In this document: in pieces, positions 34,922 to 42,763 of the stretch
Position numbering within the stretch: the stretch's first letter is position 1
How the letters are laid out: each line of letters begins with the position of its first letter
Source of the DNA: an uncultured Prevotella sp.
GTDB taxonomy: Bacteria > Bacteroidota > Bacteroidia > Bacteroidales > Bacteroidaceae
Reading direction: 5' to 3'
Length of the DNA stretch: 48,563 bases
Assembly: GCA_900540885.1 (NCBI GenBank)
Contig: UQHJ01000010.1
Span: 1-48,563, forward strand
Position numbers and translations under genes: made by a program
Notes under the pieces: generated by a model
Told to the model about the DNA's origin: nothing
The model's input: the letters and a program-made list of their open reading frames with translations, nothing else
Database searches by the model: none

Positions 34922-35608
34922 ATGAGGGGCGTGAAGTTGTATCTGTGTCTCCTACTTCTGTTCGCAGTTCTTCGTGTGCAAGCCCAACAGCAAGATGACA
35001 ACTTCTATCGCTTAGAGTTAGGCGCTGGCTTAGGGGCAAGTCTCAATAAGACGGATGTTGACAGCAAAATGAGTTTCGCTGGTGCACTGATAGCACGTTT
35101 CCCGCTCAATCCGCGTATGGCCGTTAAGACGCAGTTCACCTATAACCAAATGAAGGGCAGTACACAAGGTATGAAACCCTTCTTGCCTGCCAACCCCAAT
35201 GCTACGGGAACAGAAAGGCTGAGCTATGAAGTGAATAAGGGCATCTATGACGTGTCAGCACTTTACGAACTTCACTTTTTGCCCTATGGCTACCTACGCG
35301 ACTATCGCGGCTACTGTCGCCTTGTGCCTTACGTACAAATGGGTTTCGGCCTTACCTATGGCGCAGCTGGCAAAGCTTTTACGGCAAACATTCCCATGGG
35401 ATTGGGCGTAAAATACAAAGTGGCTCCCCGACTCAATTTAGGTCTGGACTATTTGGTACACTTTAGCCTAAGTGACAAGCTCGACGGCTTATCTGCCCCC
35501 TTAGGCATTAAGTCAGAGTTGTTTCGTAATAAAGACGTGTATTCGGCTCTTACCCTCACGCTCACTTACGACCTCAATCCCCGATGCCCCACTTGTAACA
35601 AAGACTAA
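34922..35608 (+). CDS. DUF6089-type outer-membrane beta-barrel protein
   Basis: From ATG 34922 the product is 228 aa with a typical signal peptide (MRGVKLYLCLLLLFAVLRVQAQQ). The rest is a small beta-barrel: LELGAGLGASLNKT, FAGALIARFPLNPRMAVKTQFTYN and YVQMGFGLTYG. It ends with a CPTC motif (PRCPTCNKD), unusual for a barrel. The longer reading frame from GTG 34868 would bury the signal sequence. It is 20 bp upstream of uppS. Genes of this type precede uppS-bamA widely in Bacteroidales; the role is not known. Confidence 0.8.
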   Translation: MRGVKLYLCLLLLFAVLRVQAQQQDDNFYRLELGAGLGASLNKTDVDSKMSFAGALIARFPLNPRMAVKTQFTYNQMKGSTQGMKPFLPANPNATGTERLSYEVNKGIYDVSALYELHFLPYGYLRDYRGYCRLVPYVQMGFGLTYGAAGKAFTANIPMGLGVKYKVAPRLNLGLDYLVHFSLSDKLDGLSAPLGIKSELFRNKDVYSALTLTLTYDLNPRCPTCNKD

Positions 35609-35628
35609 TCATTATTATACATAGAGAA

Positions 35629-36354
35629 ATGCAACTCGACACTTCAAGAATTCCTGCCCACATTGCCATTATCATGGACGGCAACGGACGTTGGGCCAAA
35701 GCACGCGGCATGAACCGCAGCATGGGCCACCAACAGGGCGTCGTAGCTGTGCGCGAAATTACCACAGCGTGCTCAAACATGGGCGTGAAGTTCTTGACGC
35801 TTTATACCTTCTCCACCGAGAATTGGAATCGTCCTGCCGACGAGGTAGCCGCGCTCATGTCGCTTATTCTTACCTCGTTAGAGGAGGAACTGTTTATGAA
35901 TAACAATGTGCGCCTTCGTATCATTGGCGATTTGAGCCGCGTACCCGAAGTAGTGCGCGAGTCTATTCTCGGACTCCAAGAACGCACTTCGGTCAATACG
36001 GGCATGACTATGGTCATCGCCTTGAGCTACAGTTCGCGTTGGGAGATAACGAATACGGTACGCCAATTGGCCGACGAGGTGAAGCAAGGCAAACTCCAAC
36101 CAGAGGACATCACCGAGCAGACAATCAGTAGCCATTTGACTACCAACTTTATGCCCGACCCCGATTTGCTTATCCGTACAGGAGGCGAGGTACGCTTGAG
36201 TAATTACTTGTTGTGGCAATGTGCTTACACAGAGTTCTATTTCTGCGACACTTTCTGGCCCGACTTTCACGAGGCCGACCTTTGCAAGGCCATTGAATGG
36301 TTCCAAAATCGTGAACGCCGATATGGCAAGACAAGTGAACAGGTAAAAAATTAA
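35629..36354 (+). CDS. uppS: Isoprenyl (undecaprenyl) diphosphate synthase
   Basis: This cis-prenyltransferase makes the C55 lipid carrier for peptidoglycan and O-antigen synthesis. The 241-aa cytoplasmic protein has the FPP-binding signature IMDGNGRWAKARG (15-27, Asp17 essential), TLYTFSTENWNRP, the RIIGDLSRVP segment and the C-terminal PDPDLLIRTGGEVRLSNYLLWQ..YTEFYF...WPDF that binds Mg and isopentenyl diphosphate. It lies 20 bp after the DUF6089 gene and likely in one operon with bamA. Confidence 0.95.
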   Translation: MQLDTSRIPAHIAIIMDGNGRWAKARGMNRSMGHQQGVVAVREITTACSNMGVKFLTLYTFSTENWNRPADEVAALMSLILTSLEEELFMNNNVRLRIIGDLSRVPEVVRESILGLQERTSVNTGMTMVIALSYSSRWEITNTVRQLADEVKQGKLQPEDITEQTISSHLTTNFMPDPDLLIRTGGEVRLSNYLLWQCAYTEFYFCDTFWPDFHEADLCKAIEWFQNRERRYGKTSEQVKN

Positions 36355-36416
36355 TGTGCGAATATGGTTAGTGTGTAAGGGTTGAGGCTTATATGTTTCA
36401 AGTGTAATACCAACTT

Positions 36417-36484
36417 CTTAACCCCTAACCCCAACGTAACCCCCTAACCCCAACATAATCCCAATAACCCCCTAATCCCAATAA
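36417..36484 (+). repeat. Tandem AACCCCCTAACCCC repeats directly before bamA
   Basis: Units of ~19 bp (TAACCCCCTAACCCCAAC and variants) run from 36417 to the base before the bamA ATG. A complementary stretch (GTTAG, GGGTTGAGG at 36368-36387) lies upstream. No usual ribosome-binding sequence is visible, as often in Bacteroidota. Confidence 0.75.
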
Positions 36485-39133
36485 ATGAAATATACCTCAC
36501 GCATACTGCTCACGCTGGCTGCAGCCCTGTTATCAACAGGAGCTATACAAGCACAGACCGATGCAGCAGACAATAATGCCAATATGCCCGTCATCACTTA
36601 TACGGCTAATCACCCCCGCTATACGTTGGGCGGCATCACCGTTGATGAGATGAAGGGCTATGACGCAGACTATTTGCTCAATATATCGGGCTTGGTAGTG
36701 GGTCGAAGCTACGAAATTCCAGGACCCGACATTAGTGAAGCCGTGCGCCGTTATTGGAATCAAAAGATTTTCTCTAACGTCGAGATTGTAGCCGATAGCA
36801 TTGTCGACGGCAAGGCTTATCTACACGTTAAACTTACGGCTCAACCGCGTATCTCAAGCATTCGCTATACGGGTGTGAAAAAGTCAGAGCGCGAAGACTG
36901 CGAAAAGATTATCGGCTTCCAGCCCGGCAACCAAATCACCACCGATATGGTCAACCGCGCTGAACACTATATCAAGAAGCACTTCGAAGAGAAGGGCTTC
37001 AAGAATTGTGAAGTAAATATCGTACAGCGTGAGGACGTTACGGGCGACAACCGTGTGTTGGTAGATATCAACATCAACAAGAACGAAAAGATAAAGGTAA
37101 GCAAAATCTTTATTACAGGTGCTGACCCCAAACATGTGGCAAAGCTAAAGAAAGCGATGAAAAAGACGCACGAGAAGAGCCTTATCAATCTGTTCCGTTC
37201 CAAGAAGTTCTTGCCCGAGAAGTATAAGGAGGATAAAGACCTCCTCGTCGAAAAACTCAACTCATGGGGCTATCGTGATGCCTTGATTACAGCCGATAGC
37301 GTACAGATGGTTGACGACAAACACGTAAACGTCTATATGAACGTCTACGAAGGCACGAAGTACTACATTCGTAATATATCATGGGTGGGCAACACCGTTT
37401 ATAATTCTGACCTTCTACAGCGCATCTTGCAGATGAAGAACGGCGACGTGTACGACCAAACACTTATGAATAAGCGTTTGAACACAGACGACGACGCTGT
37501 GGGCAATCTCTATTACAACAATGGTTACGTCTTCTACCGCCTCGACCCCGTCGAGATAAACGTTGTAGGCGACTCTATCGACCTTGAGATGCGCATTCGC
37601 GAAGGTCAACAAGCTACCTTCAACCAAGTACGCATTTCGGGCAACGACCGCGTCTATGAGAACGTTATCCGTCGTGAGTTGCGCACCAAGCCAGGCGACC
37701 TCTTCTCAATGGATAACATCAAGCGCTCTATTCAAGACCTCGCGCAGATGAACCAGTTCGACCCCGAAGCACTACAGTCTCAGTTCGGCCAAAGTGGTAT
37801 CAAACCCGACCCTGTTAGCGGTACGGTTGACCTCACCTATCCACTCACCTCAAAGGGTGGCGACCAAATCGAACTCTCTGCCGGATGGGGACAAACGGGT
37901 ATCGTAGGACGTGTAGGACTGAAGTTTACCAACTTCTCTGTGCAGAACCTCTTCAAGAAAGGTTACAAACGTGCAGGCTTCATTCCACAAGGCGACGGCC
38001 AAACGCTCTCACTCCAAGTACAGACCAATGGTACATATTATCAGAACTATGGTCTCTCATTCCTCGAACCGTGGTTAGGCGGCAAGCGCCCCAACCAACT
38101 CTCGTTCTCTATCTCGTATAGTAAGCAGAGCGATGTAAACTCTAACTTCATCAATCAGAACTATTATAATAACTATTATAACTACGCCTACGGCTACGGT
38201 TCAAGCTCTAACTACTATACCGATGCTTACGACCCCGATAAGTACGTCAAGATGGTCAACCTCAGCCTCGGCTTTGGTAAGCGCCTTCGCTGGCCTGATG
38301 ACTACTTTACGTTCATGGCCGAACTCAACTATACACGCTATATGTTGAGGTCGTGGAACTACTTCTTGATTACCGACGGTAATTGTAACAATATCAACCT
38401 CTCGCTCTCATTGCAGCGCAACTCTACCGACCACCCCTTCTATCCACGTAAGGGTTCAGATTTCCTCTTCCAAGTAAGTTTCACACCGCCTTACTCACTG
38501 TGGGACGGTCGTAACTACGAGAAGTTAGCCAATAATTATCAGAGTGCTAACTACCAGAAGGAGATGCAAGAGAAGTATCGTTGGATTGAGTACCACAAGT
38601 GGAAGCTGAAGTTCCGCAACTTCACTGCCCTCTCAAGTGCCGTCAAGGCACCTGTCTTGATGACGCGTGTAGAATTTGGTATTCTTGGCGCTTACAATCA
38701 GCATAAGAAGTCACCCTTTGAAACGTACTACGTCGGTGGTGACGGTATGTCGGGTTATTCTGGCTACGCTACCGAGACCATTGCCTTACGTGGTTACGAG
38801 AACGGTTCACTCTCAGGTAACAACTCCTACTATGGCGATGCCTATGCTTATAGCCGTATGACCTTAGAGTTGCGTTACCCCTTGATGCTCGAGACGTCAA
38901 CGTCTATCTATGCTCTTGCCTTCCTTGAAGGCGGTAACGCATGGCAAGACGTCAAGAAGTTCAATCCTTTGAACATGAAGCGTTCAGCCGGTGTCGGTGT
39001 ACGTATCCTCTTGCCCATGGTTGGTTTGATGGGTATTGACTGGGCCTACGGTTTCCAAAAGACCATCAGTGGTTACACAGGCAAGCGTGCCGGTGGTTCG
39101 CAGTTCCACTTCATCATTGGTCAAGAATTCTAA
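36485..39133 (+). CDS. bamA: Outer-membrane protein assembly factor BamA
   Basis: BamA inserts beta-barrel proteins into the outer membrane. The 882-aa protein has a signal peptide (1-24, ends IQAQT), five POTRA domains (about 40-460; RISSIRYTGVKKSERED, KVSKIFITGADPKHVAKLKKAM, YYIRNISWVGNTVYNSDLL, FNQVRISGNDRVYENVIRRELR) and a 16-strand Bac_surface_Ag barrel. The loop-6 VRGF-type motif appears as ALRGYENGSL and the last residue is Phe. A Tyr/Asn-rich low-complexity loop (about 555-585, NYYNNYYNYAYGYGSSSNYY) is an expected extracellular loop. ompH follows after a 640-bp repeat-filled gap. Confidence 0.95.
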   Translation: MKYTSRILLTLAAALLSTGAIQAQTDAADNNANMPVITYTANHPRYTLGGITVDEMKGYDADYLLNISGLVVGRSYEIPGPDISEAVRRYWNQKIFSNVEIVADSIVDGKAYLHVKLTAQPRISSIRYTGVKKSEREDCEKIIGFQPGNQITTDMVNRAEHYIKKHFEEKGFKNCEVNIVQREDVTGDNRVLVDININKNEKIKVSKIFITGADPKHVAKLKKAMKKTHEKSLINLFRSKKFLPEKYKEDKDLLVEKLNSWGYRDALITADSVQMVDDKHVNVYMNVYEGTKYYIRNISWVGNTVYNSDLLQRILQMKNGDVYDQTLMNKRLNTDDDAVGNLYYNNGYVFYRLDPVEINVVGDSIDLEMRIREGQQATFNQVRISGNDRVYENVIRRELRTKPGDLFSMDNIKRSIQDLAQMNQFDPEALQSQFGQSGIKPDPVSGTVDLTYPLTSKGGDQIELSAGWGQTGIVGRVGLKFTNFSVQNLFKKGYKRAGFIPQGDGQTLSLQVQTNGTYYQNYGLSFLEPWLGGKRPNQLSFSISYSKQSDVNSNFINQNYYNNYYNYAYGYGSSSNYYTDAYDPDKYVKMVNLSLGFGKRLRWPDDYFTFMAELNYTRYMLRSWNYFLITDGNCNNINLSLSLQRNSTDHPFYPRKGSDFLFQVSFTPPYSLWDGRNYEKLANNYQSANYQKEMQEKYRWIEYHKWKLKFRNFTALSSAVKAPVLMTRVEFGILGAYNQHKKSPFETYYVGGDGMSGYSGYATETIALRGYENGSLSGNNSYYGDAYAYSRMTLELRYPLMLETSTSIYALAFLEGGNAWQDVKKFNPLNMKRSAGVGVRILLPMVGLMGIDWAYGFQKTISGYTGKRAGGSQFHFIIGQEF

Positions 39134-39162
39134 CATCGTTCCAGAATTATAAACTACAATTT

Positions 39163-39223
39163 GTCTGCCTAACGAGAATGAACATTAACGAAAAAAATAA
39201 TGTTCATTCTCGTTAGGCAGACA
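39163..39223. terminator. Hairpin after bamA, built on the repeat outer end
   Basis: A perfect 25-bp stem (39163-39187 with 39199-39223; starts GTCTGCCTAACGAGAATG) has an 11-nt A-rich loop. The GTCTGCCTAA part with its flank AAACTACAATTT is the outer-end module of the class-A repeats, but the inner arm is unrelated to them. It lies 30 bp after the bamA stop. Confidence 0.8.
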
Positions 39224-39230
39224 ATTTGTG

Positions 39231-39506
39231 GGGCTATGTTGATTCGTGTGGGTAAACTGCAATTTATCGGCCACTTGGGGGAACGCGTCCTAACCTGGGG
39301 GCGACGCGTCCCCGCGTCGGTATTGCCATGTTGGGGCTCGAGGCCCCAACATGGTAATGCTTTAAATAGAAGAGCATTTGCTTGTCAAGGCATCGAGCCT
39401 TGACAAGCAAATACCGACGCGGGGACGCGTCGCCCCCAGGTGAGGACGCGCCCCCCAAAAATTAGGCCGATAAATTGCAGTTTACCCACACGAATCAACA
39501 TAGACC
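39231..39506. repeat. Class-B nested palindrome with multi-hairpin core
   Basis: Perfect 39-bp outer arms (39234-39272 with 39465-39503) contain GATTCGTGTGGGTAAACTGC and AATTTATCGGCC. Inside, imperfect GC-rich arms (39273-39323 and 39412-39464; CTGGGGGCGACGCGTCCCCG) enclose two further perfect hairpins: 39325-39354 (GCCATGTTGGGGC arm) and 39377-39411 (TTTGCTTGTCAAGGC arm). Folded, this is a branched, tRNA-like or cruciform structure of ~275 nt. Halves of the same class occur at 1-120 and 42226-42283. Confidence 0.88.
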
Positions 39507-39705
39507 CCAATTTGCAGTTTATAAAACCGAGCCTACCCACACGATGCGTTATGGAGCCTTATACATCTATACAATATTTGTTTTCCTTTATTTTATGGCG
39601 CAAATGTGTGTGAGAGCCGATAGTAGGGATATTGCACCTATTGGTAGGCTATTTAAATCTTTTGATCTAGGCTATGTTATTTTTTATTATAGCTTAAAAC
39701 CAACG

Positions 39706-39737
39706 TTTGGGTGTAACAAATATAATCTTTATATTTG
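39706..39737 (+). promoter_or_regulatory. ompH promoter
   Basis: TTTG at 39706-39709 and TATATTTG at 39730-39737 are separated by 20 bp, a full consensus match. The transcript would start ~27 bp before the ompH ATG. The stretch 39507-39705 before it holds no gene. Confidence 0.8.
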
Positions 39738-39770
39738 CCCTATAATACAATAAAATCATAGTAATAGATT

Positions 39771-40283
39771 ATGAAAAAGATTATTTTCACACTGATTATG
39801 CTTTGCACTACCATTGGAGCACAGGCACAAAAGTTCGCACTTGTCGACATGGAATATATCCTCAGCAACATTCCTGCTTACGAACGTGCCAACGAACAGT
39901 TAAACCAAACCTCTAAGTCATGGCAAGCTGAGGTTGAAGCACTCAACACGAAGGCGCAGACTTTGTATAAGAACTATCAAAATGAAAGCGTCTTCCTAAG
40001 CGATGCGCAAAAGAAAGAACGCGAGAAGGCTATCGTTGATAAAGAAAAAGAGGCTGCCGACCTCAAAAAGAAGTACTTTGGCCCCGAAGGTGAACTCTAT
40101 AAGAAGCGTCAAAGCCTTATTGAACCCATTCAAGACGAGATTTATAATGCCGTGAAAGGTATAGCCACCGCTCGTGGCTTCCAACTTATTCTCGATCGCG
40201 CTTCAGATACAGGTATCATCTTCGCCTCACCCAGTATCGATATCAGCAACGAAGTCTTAGCCAAGTTAGGCTATGCACAATAA
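39771..40283 (+). CDS. ompH: OmpH/Skp-family periplasmic chaperone
   Basis: The 170-aa protein has a signal peptide (1-20, ends GAQAQ), then the conserved KFALVDMEYILSNIPAYE start and a charged coiled-coil hairpin (about 40-110, rich in Lys/Glu) forming the tentacle of the Skp jellyfish trimer. It would hold unfolded outer-membrane proteins for BamA, which fits its position after bamA. Many Bacteroidales carry two ompH copies here followed by murI; only one is present here, and an anaerobic sulfatase maturase comes next instead. Confidence 0.92.
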   Translation: MKKIIFTLIMLCTTIGAQAQKFALVDMEYILSNIPAYERANEQLNQTSKSWQAEVEALNTKAQTLYKNYQNESVFLSDAQKKEREKAIVDKEKEAADLKKKYFGPEGELYKKRQSLIEPIQDEIYNAVKGIATARGFQLILDRASDTGIIFASPSIDISNEVLAKLGYAQ

Positions 40284-40314
40284 TGAAGTAGACAAATCGT
40301 AGTAAACATCGCAG

Positions 40315-40407
40315 TAACTGGGGGCAGACCTCTTGTCTGCGAAATTGAGAAAAAGAGCTTAATTTCTGATTTCTCAATTCGCAAGCCAGAGACCTGCCCC
40401 CCAGTTA
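40315..40407. repeat. Class-C palindrome (AACTGGGGG arm)
   Basis: AACTGGGGGCAGACCTCTTG plus TCTGCGAAATTGAGAAA pairs with TTTCTCAATTCGCAAG plus CCAGAGACCTGCCCCCCAGTT around a ~19-nt loop. It shares the AACTGGGGG...GTCTGCGAAA half-arm with the palindrome at 16117-16239, but the tip and flanks differ. It lies between ompH and the sulfatase maturase. Confidence 0.85.
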
Positions 40408-40431
40408 ATCTTGTCTCATGTCTTTATATAT

Positions 40432-41664
40432 ATGTTAGCCACCCCTTTCTCTTCCCCCCTATATCTCTTAGCCAAACCAGCTGGCTCACGTTGCAACTTA
40501 GCTTGTAAGTATTGTTACTATCTCGAAAAGTCAAAACTCTATGCCGACTCGCCAAACGAAGTAATGAGCGACGAACTGCTCGAGAAGTTTATTCACGACT
40601 ATATCGAAGCGCAAACCATGCCACAAGTGCTCTTCACTTGGCATGGAGGCGAAACGCTCATGCGTCCCCTTGCTTTCTATAAAAAAGTAGTGGAGTTGCA
40701 ACGCAAATATGCTGCAGGTCGCACCATTGACAACTGCATTCAGACCAATGGCACCTTACTCACCGACGAGTGGTGTGAGTTCTTTCGTAGCGAAGGGTGG
40801 CTCGTAGGGGTAAGCATTGACGGCCCACAAGAGTTTCATGACGAATATCGTCGTAATCGTGGCGGACGCCCCTCGTTCAATCAAGTAATGCGAGGCATTC
40901 GTTTGCTCAACAAGCATGGGGTAGAGTGGAATGCTTTAGCCGTAGTCAACGACTTCAATGCCGACTATCCACTCGACTTTTATCACTTCTTCAAAGAAAT
41001 CGGCTGCCATTACATACAGTTCACCCCAATCGTCGAACGCATACAACCGCATGCCGACGGCCGCACCCTTGCCGCCGTCGATGAGGCTGGCGAAGGCGGA
41101 ATCATGGAGTTTAGTGTAACCCCTCAGCAGTGGGGCAACTTCCTTTGCACTATATTCGATGAATGGGTGCGCAATGATGTCGGCAACTATTATATTCAGC
41201 TCTTCGACTCCACCCTTGCCAATTGGGTTGGTCAGCAGCCGGGTATTTGCACTTTGGCCCAAACGTGTGGTCATGCGGGAGCGATAGAGTGGAATGGCGA
41301 TGTTTATTCGTGTGACCACTTCGTCTTCCCGCAGTATAAGTTGGGCAATATCAAGACGGATTCTCTCATCGACATGATGTATTCTCCTCGCCAGCAGACA
41401 TTTGGTCAAGCCAAACAAAAGTCTTTGCCCCGTCAGTGTCGCGAATGTGAGTATCTCTTTGCTTGCAATGGAGAATGTCCTAAAAATCGTTTCGCCCATA
41501 CCGCTGATGGTGAACCTGGTCTCAACTACCTCTGTCAAGGCTATCACCAATTCTTCCAACACGTAGCTCCCTATATGGATTGGATGAAGCACGAACTCCT
41601 CAATCAGCGTCCCCCCGCAGCCATTGTTGAGGCTCTGCAAGCTAATCCACATTTGTTTGATTAA
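40432..41664 (+). CDS. Anaerobic sulfatase-maturating radical SAM enzyme
   Basis: This family (AslB/anSME) uses S-adenosylmethionine to oxidise a Cys or Ser of sulfatases to formylglycine. From ATG 40432 the protein is 410 aa. The radical SAM cluster motif is CNLACKYC (Cys21, 25, 28). A SPASM-type C-terminus carries CTLAQTCGHAGAIEWNGDVYSCDHF and CRECEYLFACNGECPKNR, which bind two auxiliary clusters. The frame opens with a TTG at 40411, but the preceding sequence is palindrome flank, so I use the ATG. No sulfatase gene is in the window, so its substrates are encoded elsewhere. A strong terminator follows. Confidence 0.9.
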   Translation: MLATPFSSPLYLLAKPAGSRCNLACKYCYYLEKSKLYADSPNEVMSDELLEKFIHDYIEAQTMPQVLFTWHGGETLMRPLAFYKKVVELQRKYAAGRTIDNCIQTNGTLLTDEWCEFFRSEGWLVGVSIDGPQEFHDEYRRNRGGRPSFNQVMRGIRLLNKHGVEWNALAVVNDFNADYPLDFYHFFKEIGCHYIQFTPIVERIQPHADGRTLAAVDEAGEGGIMEFSVTPQQWGNFLCTIFDEWVRNDVGNYYIQLFDSTLANWVGQQPGICTLAQTCGHAGAIEWNGDVYSCDHFVFPQYKLGNIKTDSLIDMMYSPRQQTFGQAKQKSLPRQCRECEYLFACNGECPKNRFAHTADGEPGLNYLCQGYHQFFQHVAPYMDWMKHELLNQRPPAAIVEALQANPHLFD

Positions 41665-41722
41665 TGTAATAAGTAGGTGTTCAAAATTATTTTAATAATC
41701 TTGAACACCTACTTATTACATA
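41665..41722 (+). terminator. Rho-independent terminator of the sulfatase maturase gene
   Basis: A perfect 20-bp stem (41665-41684 with 41701-41720; TGTAATAAGTAGGTGTTCAA) begins at the base after the stop codon. The arm contains the AAGTAGGTGTTCAA module also found in the class-A and 47-kb palindromes. The T run is short, so function as terminator is inferred from position. Confidence 0.75.
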
Positions 41723-41828
41723 AGCGATTTTAATCTTCTCCAATCTCCTCTACAAAAACCTCTATAATACTCAAATACCGGTATTTCCTTCCAAAATCTC
41801 TTACATATTTTTACCACCGACGTTTTTC

Positions 41829-42144
41829 CTTTCATGTTTCATTTTTATGTTTCAACTCATTGAAAATCAAATGTTTCGTGTTGTGAAACATAGCGTTTCG
41901 ATGTTTCATTTTTGGTTTCAAAGTTTCATTTTTTATTTACCACACCCCTTTCCAAAAACACACTCGGAGAAAAATCAAAACCCAATGGGAGCGATTTAAA
42001 ACCTCAATGGGAGAGAACTCAAACCCCAATGGGAGAAACACCACTGAAACATTGAAATCAAGAATGAAACATTGAATACCAATGTTTCGCACTCTGAAAC
42101 TATTGATTATCAATGCGTTGTGTTGTAAAAATGAAACATGAAAC
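41829..42144. mobile_element. MITE-like non-coding element with inverted ends and 22-bp iterons, copy 2
   Basis: The left end CTTTCATGTTTCATTTTTAT (41829-41848) is identical to copy 1; the right end (42126-42143) pairs over 18 bp. Inside are four direct units of ~22 bp of the form AAAACCCAATGGGAG (starting about 41955, 41978, 42000 and 42022). The palindrome ATTGATTATCAAT lies near the right end (42102-42114); in copy 1 it lies near the left end (17448-17460). Internal sequence differs strongly from copy 1 while the plan is kept. No ORF is present. Confidence 0.6.
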
Positions 42145-42159
42145 AAAAAAACGTCTCAG

Positions 42160-42290
42160 GGTAAATATTACGTACGCGCGCGTAAGGAGCGCAATTTACC
42201 TCGTGTAACGTATCCTCTCCAGTGTGCGATGCGTCCCCGCGTCGGCATTGCCAACTTGGGGTCCGATGTCCCAAGTTGGCAATACATGAT
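42160..42290. repeat. Hairpin plus partial class-B repeat
   Basis: GGTAAATATTACGTACG folds with the GCGCAATTTACC stretch (42160-42200). Then GCGTCCCCGCGTCGGC (42231-42246), matching the class-B left arm, leads into a 14-bp stem (42247-42260 with 42270-42283; ATTGCCAACTTGGG), nearly the hairpin at 12-48. The other arm is absent. Confidence 0.65.
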
Positions 42291-42642
42291 GTATTGATAT
42301 TCATGTATTTGCTAGTCAATCTGAGTTTTTAATGGTTTTGTACTATCAATGTTGAAATCTTGAGCTATAATGCTTAAATACAGGCTGTTACGTCTTGGAT
42401 GTATGTGGAGCTAAGCAGAATGTAGATAGTACTAAATTTCTATCAATTTGATTATTTATAGCACCTCATGGACTTAGTACGAATTTGTATCATGTTAATA
42501 TACAGAGGCTTGACGAAAGATAACAGCAGCAAAAGTCAGATGATTTAAGGGAGTAGGATTTCTCTATTTGCAGCGTGAGGGGGATAGGTACTGTTGCTTT
42601 CTTGTTAACTAACATTGAAAATGATTAAAAAATGGGGGAGGA
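42291..42642. other. AT-rich gap without recognised gene
   Basis: About 350 bp between the repeat cluster and the Omp28-like gene. I find no ORF with coding character, tRNA or strong hairpin here. It may be decayed sequence or an extended upstream regulatory region. Confidence 0.5.
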
Positions 42643-42673
42643 TTGTATAACCATGCATTATTCACTATCTTTA
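42643..42673 (+). promoter_or_regulatory. Probable promoter of the Omp28-like gene
   Basis: TTG at 42643-42645 and TATCTTTA at 42666-42673 are 20 bp apart. The -7 element ends in A rather than G, so the match is near consensus. It would give a leader of ~80 nt before ATG 42764. Confidence 0.5.
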
Positions 42674-42763
42674 CACGCTCAAAGGCCATGCTTTGTAGCA
42701 TGTGTTGCTTTGAACATAAAAGCTACCTTAACTAATCATTTACTCAAACAACCTTTTAAAAGT

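Noticed and set aside
39325..39411. tRNA-like gene in the branched core of the class-B palindrome
   Set aside because: There is no anticodon stem-loop, T-loop GTTCRA motif or acceptor pairing of tRNA type; the hairpins are perfect inverted repeats.
39475..39753. 92-codon ORF between bamA and ompH
   Set aside because: It begins inside the palindrome arm and crosses the ompH promoter; composition is not coding-like.
40411..40431. TTG as start of the sulfatase maturase
   Set aside because: It adds seven unconserved residues next to the palindrome, and an ATG is available at 40432 immediately before the conserved N-terminus.
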